This document shows positions 7,188 through 13,050 of a stretch of DNA of 21,257 nt, in pieces. The notes beneath the pieces were generated by a model. The model worked only from the letters and a program-made list of their open reading frames with translations, was not told the DNA's origin and did not search any database. The stretch comes from Cenarchaeum sp. (GTDB lineage: Archaea; Thermoproteota; Nitrososphaeria; Nitrososphaerales; Nitrosopumilaceae): assembly GCA_007570915.1 (NCBI GenBank), contig RKSK01000010.1, positions 1 through 21,257 on the forward strand, written 5' to 3'. Both the position numbers and the translations under genes were made by a program. How positions within the stretch are numbered: the first letter of the stretch is position 1; each line of letters opens with the position of its first letter.

Positions 7188-7219
7188 CCCTTTTTTGCGC
7201 GCGCCGGGGCGCGGCAGGG

Positions 7220-7227
7220 TTATTAAG
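7220..7227 (+). promoter_or_regulatory. TATA box of the 100-residue protein gene
   Basis: TTATTAAG is a strong archaeal TATA match, centred about 28 nt before the TTG at 7252. This spacing is the main reason for choosing that start. Confidence 0.6.
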
Positions 7228-7251
7228 CGCCGCGTGCGGGCGCCGCGCGCG

Positions 7252-7554
7252 TTGGAAGGCCACGAGATCGACATCGTGAGGCCCGTCTACCTCTTCCTCC
7301 ACGGCAGGATGGACCTCCACGACAGGGCCATGGCGGCCCTCACAAAGGCCGGCTTTAGCGCCTCGATGGTCCAGCTCGCCGTGCCGACAAAGGCCGGCGA
7401 GCGCGGCGACTATGCGGCCATGGCGTGGCGGCCCCCAAACCCCGACCACATCAGGGTCCAAAAGATCACCGCCGTCGAGGGCGTGGAGCCCGTCGGCATG
7501 GAGGGCGTCTGGCGAGGCGTGAAGAGGGAGGACCTCTTTGAGGTTCCCCTCTAG
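7252..7554 (+). CDS. Small protein of unknown function (100 residues)
   Basis: Not recognised. The protein starts with EGHEIDIVRPVYLFLHGRMD and contains a predicted helix (DRAMAALTKAGFSASMVQ) and a hydrophilic, charged C-terminal half ending VKREDLFEVPL. No signal peptide, membrane segment or cysteine motif is visible, so it is probably cytosolic. The frame is open far upstream over atpF, but the TTG at 7252-7254 has a TATA box at leaderless spacing; GTG 7276 or the ATG at 7309 are alternatives. Coding is supported by the protein-like composition and by the absence of a better frame between atpF and the SWIM gene. It converges with the SWIM gene across a hairpin. Confidence 0.65.
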   Translation: MEGHEIDIVRPVYLFLHGRMDLHDRAMAALTKAGFSASMVQLAVPTKAGERGDYAAMAWRPPNPDHIRVQKITAVEGVEPVGMEGVWRGVKREDLFEVPL

Positions 7555-7555
7555 G

Positions 7556-7576
7556 CGCGCGCCCCGCCGGCGCGCG
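7556..7576. terminator. Hairpin between convergent genes
   Basis: CGCGCGCC (7556-7563) and GGCGCGCG (7569-7576) form a perfect 8-bp stem with a 5-nt loop. It lies between the stop of the 100-residue gene (7552-7554) and the stop of the SWIM gene (7580-7582). There is no T-run, so a role in transcript ending is a guess. Confidence 0.35.
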
Positions 7577-7579
7577 GCG

Positions 7580-7837
7580 TCAGCGGCGCTCGTGGGCGAG
7601 CCAGATGTCCTCGAGGAGGCCCCTGACAAACTCGTCATACTCGCCGTCGGCAAACTCTATGGTCTCGCGGCCCGCGCCGAGCGCGGCCTCGACGTGCGCG
7701 CACGGGGCCCCGCGGTAGTGGAACGACGCGCAAGAGCACACGCGCGCCTCCGGGTCGACCCAGTGCTCGCCGCCGCGGCCCACGACGGTCACGATCCGCC
7801 TCCCGCTCGGCCCAAACGCGTGGACCTTTGCGCTCAT
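7580..7837 (-). CDS. SWIM zinc-finger protein
   Basis: 85 residues with a SWIM-type zinc site CSCASFHYRGAPCAH (CxC...CxH, about residues 34-48). SWIM modules bind zinc and usually mediate DNA or protein contacts. The layout (IVTVVGRGGEHWVDPE before the finger, TIEFADGEYDEFVRGLLEDI after it) matches short SWIM proteins that I associate with Nitrosopumilus relatives, whose function is not known. The ATG at 7835-7837 is preceded by a strong Shine-Dalgarno sequence (GGAGG at 7843-7847), unlike most genes here. The frame is open upstream to 8116, but that is antisense to the metallophosphoesterase. It is divergent from the metallophosphoesterase and converges with the 100-residue gene. Confidence 0.82.
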   Translation of the reverse strand: MSAKVHAFGPSGRRIVTVVGRGGEHWVDPEARVCSCASFHYRGAPCAHVEAALGAGRETIEFADGEYDEFVRGLLEDIWLAHERR

Positions 7838-10800
7838 GCCCCCCTCCCGCACGGGGGCGCGGGCCGGGCCGGGCCGTATAACCCTGCCGCATGAGCGCAA
7901 GGGCGACGGCCGTCGTTCCCGAGCCGGCCCTGCTGGTCGAGGACGGCGGAGAGCGCACGCTCGCAGTCGCCGACGCGCACGTCGGGCTCGAGGCGGCGAT
8001 GGCGGCCAGGGGCGTGCGCATGGAGAGCGTGGGGCCGGCCCTCGAGATGGCCGGCGAGATAGCGGCCCTGGCGGGGCGGACGCGCGCGGCGCGCGTCGTG
8101 CTGCTCGGCGACACAAAGGCCGGCACGTCGCGCATATCGGGCGCAGAGTGGGACGCCGTGCCGGCGTTCCTCTCGCGCGTCGCCGAGGCCGCCGAGACCG
8201 TGGTCGTGCCGGGAAACCACGACGCCGGCATGGCGCGCCTGCTGCCGGAGGGCGTCTCGATGACGGCCCCGTCCGGCGTCGTCATCGGCGGCACGCTGCT
8301 GACGCACGGCCACGTCATGCCGTCCGAGAACCTCTCGGGCGTGGCGCGCATAGTCATGGGCCACGCGCACCCCGTGGTCCGCGACGCCTCGTCGGTCCTG
8401 GGCGGGAGGCGCGTGTGGGCCACGATGGTCGCGCGGCGCGAGGCCGTCTTTGCGTCCTCGCGCGGGCGCCTCGAGGTGACAGTCGTCCCCTCGTTCAACC
8501 GCCACACGGCCGCCATGCCCGGCGCGCGCGCGCGCGCGGCGCGCCGCCGTATCTGGTACTCGTCGTCGAGCATCCCGACGTACTTTTCCATCGTCGACGT
8601 GCTCGGGACGTTTATGATAAAGCTGATCTTGCGCCCGTATAGGAGGTCGGCTATGTTGGGCTTGCGCCCGGGCTCGCTGATCTTGTGGACGGTCCCGACG
8701 TTGCCTATGCGGCTGCCCAGGAACTCGGCGGTGTGCTCGGTGGCGAGTATGCCAAACCCGAGGTCCCCGAGGCGCGCTATCGTGGGCATGAGGCGCTCGC
8801 GGTTGCGCTCGCCGCCTATCGTGACGAGGGCCGTGCCGGACTCGGGCAGGCTGTAGCCGACTGCCGTGAGGGCCTTTGCCAGCGCGTCATAGAACCCGGT
8901 CCCAAAGCAGGCCGCCTCGCCGGTGGACTGCATCTCGACGCCCAGGACGATGTCGGCCCCGTCAAGCTGCATAAAGGAGAACTGCGGGACCTTTATGCCG
9001 TGCGTGTTGGCCCTGCCCCCGGCGGCGCCCCCGCCCCCGGCCACGCGGCCGCCGAGTATGGCCGAGGCGGCCATGTCGATGAGGTTTGTCCTCGTGAGCT
9101 TTGAGACGAAGGGCATGGACCGCGACGCGCGTATGTTCAGCTCTATGACGTGGGGCACGCCCTCATGCACGAGAAACTGCAGGTTGAACGGGCCGCGCAC
9201 GTTGAACTCGGGCACGATGCTGCGCGTGTGCGCCTCGATCGCCTCGAGCGTGCTGCTGCCCAGGCGCCACGGCGGGATGCACATCATCGCGTCGCCCGAG
9301 TGGACCCCCGCGCTGTCGATGTGCTCGACTATGGCCCCGATATGCACGCGCTCCCCGTCGCAGACGCCGTCGACGTCGACCTCGAGGGAGTTTAGCATGA
9401 ACTTTGAGATGACGACGGGGTGGTCAGGCGAGAGCGTCGTGGCCTCGCGTATGTACGACGCGAGCTCGCGCTGCGACCAGACGACCCTCATCGCCGCGCC
9501 GCTCAGGACGTACGAGGGCCTCACTATCACGGGGTAGCCGACGCGCTGCGCAAACTCGCGGGCGGCGTCCATGCCCGAGAACCCCTGCCAGGGCGGCTGC
9601 CGTATGTGGAGCGAGTCGAGTATGGCGCTAAACGTCGAGCGGTTCTCGGCCCTGTCAATGTCCTCGGCGGCCGTGCCGAGTATGCGCACGCCGCGCGCGG
9701 CCAGGCCCGGCGTGAGGTTGTTGGCCGTCTGGCCCCCGACGCAGGTCACGGCCCCCCTCGGCGACTCGAAATCGGCGATGTCCATGATGCGCTCGAGCGT
9801 GAGCTCCTCAAAGTAGAGGCGGCTGCATATGTCATAGTCAGTCGAGACCGTCTCGGGGTTGCAGTTGACGAGCGCGATCTCGGCCCCGCTGCGCGCAAGG
9901 CCCCAGACCATGTTGACCGTCCCCCAGTCAAACTCGACGCTGCTCCCGATGCGGTAGGGGCCGGCCCCGAGTATGACTATCGAGTCGCCCCCGCGCGGGG
10001 CCTCGATGTCGTCGGCGTCGCCGCCGTACGTCATGTAGAGGTAGTTGGTCTGCGCGGGCCACTCGGCGGCGAGCGTGTCTATCTGCTTTACGCACGGCAC
10101 GATGCCGAGGCGCTTTCTCTCCTCGCGCACGCCGTCGGCCGTGGAGCCGCGCGCGCGCGCGACCTGCGCGTCGGAGAAGCCCATGCGCTTTGCGCGGCGC
10201 AGGTCGGCCCCGCCCGACTTGAGGCCCTCGGAGACCCCGACGATGTCGCGTATCCTCTCGACAAACCACGCGTCAATGTACGACAGGTCGACTATGCGCT
10301 CGGTCGCCATGCCCGCGCGGACCGCGCGCGCGACCCAGTGGAGGACCATGTCGTCGGGCCTGCCCAGCGCGTGCTCAATGGCCTCCTCGTCGCCCTCGAC
10401 GTCGCGCCTGTTGAGCGTGAGGCCGTCGATGCCCGTGTCGAGCATGCGCATGGACTTTTGCAGGGCCTCCTCGAACGTGCGGCCCACGCCCATGACCTCG
10501 CCGACCGACTTCATGGTCGGCCCGAGGGCCCTCTCGGCGAGCTCGAACTTTGCAAAGTCCCACCGCGGGTGCTTGCAGACGACATAGTCAAGCGACGGCT
10601 CAAAGCACGCGGTGGTCGACCGCGTTATCCTGTTTGCGAGCTCGGGCAGCGAGTAGCCCAGGCCTATCTTGGCGGACATGTACGCCAGCGGGTAGCCCGT
10701 CGCCTTGCTCGCCAGGGCCGACGAGCGCGAGAGGCGCGGGTTTACCTCGATGGCCGCATAGCGCTCCGAGCCCGGGTCGAGGGCAAACTGTATGTTGCAC

Positions 10801-11516
10801 TCGCCGACAATCCCGACGTGCGACGTCGCGCGCAGGGCCGCCGAGCGCAGCGTGTGGTACTCGGTGTTGTCTATCGTCTGCGACGGCGCGACGACGATGT
10901 TGTCGCCCGTGTGGACGCGCATCGAGAGGACGTTCTCCATGTTGCAGACGATGACGCTGTTCTTCTCGTGGTCGCGCATGACCTCGTACTCTATCTGCTT
11001 CCACCTTCCCACGTACTCCTCTATGAGGACCTGGCCCACGAGGCTCGCGGCAATCCCGCGGCCCACGGTCTCGTGGAGCTCTATCTCGTTGCGCGCAACG
11101 CCGCCGCCCTTGCCGCCTAGCGTGTACGCGACGCGCACGATGACGGGGTAGCCGATCTCGGCGGCGACGGCCGCGGCGTCCTCAAACGTCGTCACCGAGC
11201 GGCTGCGCAGCATGGGCACGCCGCACTCGCCCATGGCCTCCTTGAAGAGCCGGCGGTCCTCGGTCCGGCGTATCCCTTCGACCTGCGTGCCGAGCACGCG
11301 CACGCCGTACCTGGAGAGGACGCCGGACCCCTCGAGGCCCACGCCGCAGTTGAGCGAGGTCTGCCCGCCGTACGCGAGCATGAGCGCGTCGGGCCTCTCG
11401 GACTCTATTATCGACGTGACGTACTCGGCGTTGACGGGCAGCAGGTAGACCTTGTCCGCAAAGCGCGTGTCAGTCTGTATCGTCGCGACGTTTGGGTTGA
11501 TGAGGACGCTCTTCAC
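7635..11516 (-). CDS. carB: Carbamoyl-phosphate synthase large subunit, damaged at both ends
   Basis: CarB makes carbamoyl phosphate from bicarbonate, ammonia (from CarA) and two ATP, for arginine and pyrimidines. The frame contains both ATP-grasp halves: IVRVAYTLGGKGGG (about 126-139) and, in the second half, ILGAGPYRIGSSVEFDWG, IVRPSYVLSGAAM and ELNIRASRSMPF. The C-terminal allosteric domain follows (LVTIGGERNRERL, KISFIINVPSTSTMEKY, DDEYQIRR). Two defects are seen. At the N-terminus the first 43 or so residues lie in another frame (11517-11650), so this frame begins only at MKSVLINPNV (GTG 11514-11516). At the C-terminus, similarity stops near 8545 at a GC-dinucleotide tract, and about 300 further codons to 7635 are antisense to the metallophosphoesterase. 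Real carB sequence therefore spans about 8545-11645. It follows carA directly. Either the gene is inactive or the sequence carries errors. Confidence 0.85.
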   Translation of the reverse strand: MKSVLINPNVATIQTDTRFADKVYLLPVNAEYVTSIIESERPDALMLAYGGQTSLNCGVGLEGSGVLSRYGVRVLGTQVEGIRRTEDRRLFKEAMGECGVPMLRSRSVTTFEDAAAVAAEIGYPVIVRVAYTLGGKGGGVARNEIELHETVGRGIAASLVGQVLIEEYVGRWKQIEYEVMRDHEKNSVIVCNMENVLSMRVHTGDNIVVAPSQTIDNTEYHTLRSAALRATSHVGIVGECNIQFALDPGSERYAAIEVNPRLSRSSALASKATGYPLAYMSAKIGLGYSLPELANRITRSTTACFEPSLDYVVCKHPRWDFAKFELAERALGPTMKSVGEVMGVGRTFEEALQKSMRMLDTGIDGLTLNRRDVEGDEEAIEHALGRPDDMVLHWVARAVRAGMATERIVDLSYIDAWFVERIRDIVGVSEGLKSGGADLRRAKRMGFSDAQVARARGSTADGVREERKRLGIVPCVKQIDTLAAEWPAQTNYLYMTYGGDADDIEAPRGGDSIVILGAGPYRIGSSVEFDWGTVNMVWGLARSGAEIALVNCNPETVSTDYDICSRLYFEELTLERIMDIADFESPRGAVTCVGGQTANNLTPGLAARGVRILGTAAEDIDRAENRSTFSAILDSLHIRQPPWQGFSGMDAAREFAQRVGYPVIVRPSYVLSGAAMRVVWSQRELASYIREATTLSPDHPVVISKFMLNSLEVDVDGVCDGERVHIGAIVEHIDSAGVHSGDAMMCIPPWRLGSSTLEAIEAHTRSIVPEFNVRGPFNLQFLVHEGVPHVIELNIRASRSMPFVSKLTRTNLIDMAASAILGGRVAGGGGAAGGRANTHGIKVPQFSFMQLDGADIVLGVEMQSTGEAACFGTGFYDALAKALTAVGYSLPESGTALVTIGGERNRERLMPTIARLGDLGFGILATEHTAEFLGSRIGNVGTVHKISEPGRKPNIADLLYGRKISFIINVPSTSTMEKYVGMLDDEYQIRRRAARARAPGMAAVWRLNEGTTVTSRRPREDAKTASRRATIVAHTRLPPRTDEASRTTGCAWPMTMRATPERFSDGMTWPCVSSVPPMTTPDGAVIETPSGSRRAMPASWFPGTTTVSAASATRERNAGTASHSAPDMRDVPAFVSPSSTTRAARVRPARAAISPAISRAGPTLSMRTPLAAIAASSPTCASATASVRSPPSSTSRAGSGTTAVALALMRQGYTARPGPRPRAGGGHERKGPRVWAEREADRDRRGPRRRALGRPGGARVLLRVVPLPRGPVRARRGRARRGPRDHRVCRRRV
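7839..7881 (-). promoter_or_regulatory. Promoter and ribosome binding site of the SWIM gene
   Basis: On the minus strand a TATA-like GTTATAC (7875-7881) lies about 41 nt before the ATG, predicting a leader of about 14 nt. That leader contains GGGAGGGGGG (7839-7848), a strong Shine-Dalgarno match with about 5 nt to the ATG. The divergent metallophosphoesterase starts 10 nt beyond the TATA box. Confidence 0.5.
7891..8856 (+). CDS. Metallophosphoesterase, C-terminus lost and replaced by readthrough
   Basis: Calcineurin-like metallophosphoesterase of the archaeal single-domain type, hydrolysing phosphomono- or diesters with two metal ions. Motifs run in order: ADAHVGLE (Asp and His), LLGDTKAG, VVPGNHDAG, LLTHGHVMPS and VMGHAHPVV. 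The family-like part ends at VVPSFNR near 8505, about residue 205-210. Relatives continue some 40-50 residues to a C-terminal LDG segment. Here the frame enters a GC-dinucleotide tract at 8520-8538 and then runs about 105 codons antisense to carB until 8856; that tail has no protein-like features. I infer a deletion or misassembly joining it tail-to-tail with carB. The start ATG at 7891 fits the family N-terminus, but no TATA box lies at leaderless distance. Confidence 0.8.
   Translation: MSARATAVVPEPALLVEDGGERTLAVADAHVGLEAAMAARGVRMESVGPALEMAGEIAALAGRTRAARVVLLGDTKAGTSRISGAEWDAVPAFLSRVAEAAETVVVPGNHDAGMARLLPEGVSMTAPSGVVIGGTLLTHGHVMPSENLSGVARIVMGHAHPVVRDASSVLGGRRVWATMVARREAVFASSRGRLEVTVVPSFNRHTAAMPGARARAARRRIWYSSSSIPTYFSIVDVLGTFMIKLILRPYRRSAMLGLRPGSLILWTVPTLPMRLPRNSAVCSVASMPNPRSPRRAIVGMRRSRLRSPPIVTRAVPDSGRL
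8520..8546. other. GC-dinucleotide tract at the carB/metallophosphoesterase junction
   Basis: A run of alternating G and C (8522-8538), followed by more GC-only sequence, marks the point where recognisable metallophosphoesterase sequence (plus strand, from the left) and recognisable carB sequence (minus strand, from the right) both stop. Each gene lacks its last few dozen residues. Simple repeats like this favour deletion and also assembly collapse. Confidence 0.6.
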
Positions 11517-11650
11517 GCCCTCCTCCCTGATCGCCTTTAGGCACTGGCTTCCGGAGTAGTCGAATTGGCGGCCGTTTTGCGGCTCTCGCCGGCTTCTCCG
11601 ATCTTTATTGCCCCGCTTCCGAGGACCAGCACCTTTTTTGGCGTCTCGCG
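11517..11650 (-). pseudogene. carB: Frame-shifted N-terminal segment of carB with a 20-nt insertion
   Basis: On the minus strand the frame reads PKKVLVLGSGAIKIGEAGE, the conserved CarB N-terminus, and then leaves the family and hits TAA at 11537-11539. Downstream of an extra 20 nt (11565-11584) another frame resumes exactly with FDYSGSQCLKAIREEG and continues into the main carB frame. Removing those 20 nt would join GAG to TTC and restore GEAGEFDYSG without loss. The inserted DNA and its flanks can fold (GGCG-AGA-GCCG-CAAAA-CGGC-CGCC). No ATG or GTG precedes KKVLVLG; a TTG inside the end of carA is the likeliest start. Confidence 0.75.
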
Positions 11651-11651
11651 C

Positions 11652-12797
11652 CTAGGCAGGCGTCCCCTCCCCCGCAAGGCGCGCTAGCTCGTCAAAGACA
11701 AAGCCGCAGTCATAGGGGCCAGGCGAGGCCTCGGGGTGGAACTGCACCGCAATGCACCTCCCCCCCGAGTGCCTTATCCCCTCGACGGTCTTGTCGTCGG
11801 TGTTGGTGAACCACAAGTCAAACTCCGAGGCGCCAAGCGACTCGGGGTCTATGCAATAGCCGTGGTTTTGGCTCGTGACGTAGACGCTTCCCGTCCCCAC
11901 GTCAAGGCACGGCTTGTTCTGGCCGCGGTGGCCGTACTTCATCTTGTACGTCCTCGCGCCGCCGGCGAGCGCGATTATCTGCGCGCCGAGGCAGATGCCC
12001 AGCGTCGGGACGCCGCTGTCGATGAGCTCGCGCGCGGCCCCTATGGTCGGCCCGCAGTGGAGCGGGTCCCCCGGCCCGTTGCTGATGATGACGGCCGCGG
12101 GATCCATGCCGAGTATGCGCGCGGCCGGCGTGTCCCACGGCACGAGGACCGCCCTGTGGCCCGTGCGCCTGACGTTGCGCAGGATCGCGTTCTTGGCGCC
12201 CGTGTCTATGATGACGACGGGGCGGCCCTGGCCGTAGGAGACGTCCTCGCGCGTCGAGACGGACTCGACAAAGCGCTCGGACGCGTAGTCGTGGCCCTCC
12301 ATGGCCCCCCTCACGGCGCCGGCGTCTATCTCCGAGTCTGACACGCACACGGCGGCCATCACCGAGCCGGCCGAGCGCAGCCTCTTTGTGAGCTCGCGCG
12401 TGTCCACGCCGGCGATCCCCTGGATTCCCTCGCGGTGGAGCCACCCGTCGAGCGTCGAGACGAGGCTGTGGTGGCTGGCCACGCGCGGAAGGTCGTGGAC
12501 CACGAGGCCGCGGGCCTGTATCCTGGAGGACTCGACGTTGAGGCGTATGCCGTCGGCGTCAGTCGCCTCGGTGTCCGGCACGCCATAGTTGCCCACGAGC
12601 GGGTAGGTTATCGTGACTATCTGGCCCGCGTACGAGGGGTCAGTGAGCGTCTCGGTGTAGCCGACCATGCCCGTGTTGAAGACGAGCTCCCCCACGGCCG
12701 TGCCGGCCCGCCCAAAGCCCTCGCCGCGCATCACCGTGCCGTCGCCGAGGACCAGCGCGCCGAACTTGCCCGCATGCTGCGATCTTTTAGTGGGCAT
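11652..12797 (-). CDS. carA: Carbamoyl-phosphate synthase small subunit (glutaminase)
   Basis: CarA hydrolyses glutamine and passes ammonia to CarB. The 381-residue product has the usual two parts: an N-terminal CarA domain (LVFNTGMVGYTETLTDPSYAGQI is split across about 38-60; ITYPLVGNYGV about 63-73; GIAGVDTRELT about 128-137) and a class I glutamine amidotransferase domain with ISNGPGDP (238-245), GICLGAQ (nucleophile Cys269) and HPEASPGP (His354, Glu356). One oddity: the residue two after the Cys-Leu-Gly of the nucleophile elbow is Ala where most CarA have His. The ATG at 12795-12797 fits the family. A TATA box is centred about 40 nt upstream, predicting a short leader. The TAG stop lies within 20 nt of the first carB codons, so both genes form one operon. 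carA looks intact although carB does not. Confidence 0.95.
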   Translation of the reverse strand: MPTKRSQHAGKFGALVLGDGTVMRGEGFGRAGTAVGELVFNTGMVGYTETLTDPSYAGQIVTITYPLVGNYGVPDTEATDADGIRLNVESSRIQARGLVVHDLPRVASHHSLVSTLDGWLHREGIQGIAGVDTRELTKRLRSAGSVMAAVCVSDSEIDAGAVRGAMEGHDYASERFVESVSTREDVSYGQGRPVVIIDTGAKNAILRNVRRTGHRAVLVPWDTPAARILGMDPAAVIISNGPGDPLHCGPTIGAARELIDSGVPTLGICLGAQIIALAGGARTYKMKYGHRGQNKPCLDVGTGSVYVTSQNHGYCIDPESLGASEFDLWFTNTDDKTVEGIRHSGGRCIAVQFHPEASPGPYDCGFVFDELARLAGEGTPA

Positions 12798-12834
12798 TTC
12801 CGGCCACCGGGCGCCTCGCGAGCGGCGGCGCGGA

Positions 12835-12840
12835 TTTAAA
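12835..12840 (-). promoter_or_regulatory. carA: TATA box of the carAB operon
   Basis: TTTAAA (within CTTTAAATCC on the minus strand) is centred about 40 nt before the carA ATG and predicts a leader of about 14 nt containing GGTGG. Confidence 0.5.
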
Positions 12841-13050
12841 GCTTAAGAGGGATCCGGGGCCGCGGCGCGGACGCGCTGCGCGGAGGGGCGCCTGCGCGGT
12901 CAAAAATCCGGGTTTTTGGGCGGCCGCGCCGGGTGGAGAGCAAGCGTGCGCGTCAGCCACAGGCCAGCGCGGGTCGGGGCGCGGAGCCAGCCGCGGCAGG
13001 GCGGCAAAAGGGGGCGACCTGCGGGCAGGCGCCGCGTGCGTTCCCGCATG
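12841..13050. other. GC-rich spacer between carA and the methyltransferase gene
   Basis: I see no gene here. The only structure is CAAAAATCCGGGTTTTTG at 12901-12918, a 6-bp A/T stem closing on CCGG. It lies 130 nt past the methyltransferase stop and could mark a transcript end, but the evidence is weak. The stretch is again GC-rich, in contrast to the methyltransferase gene beside it. Confidence 0.35.

Noticed and set aside
7635..8520. The 300-codon C-terminal extension of carB as a genuine extra domain
   Set aside because: It is exactly antisense to a clear metallophosphoesterase with ordered metal-binding motifs, and CarB does not carry such a domain.
11560..11590. A bulge-helix-bulge intron explaining the 20-nt carB insertion
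   Set aside because: A relaxed bulge-helix fold can be drawn, but the predicted cuts would remove about 9 nt, which does not restore the reading frame; removal of 20 nt is required.
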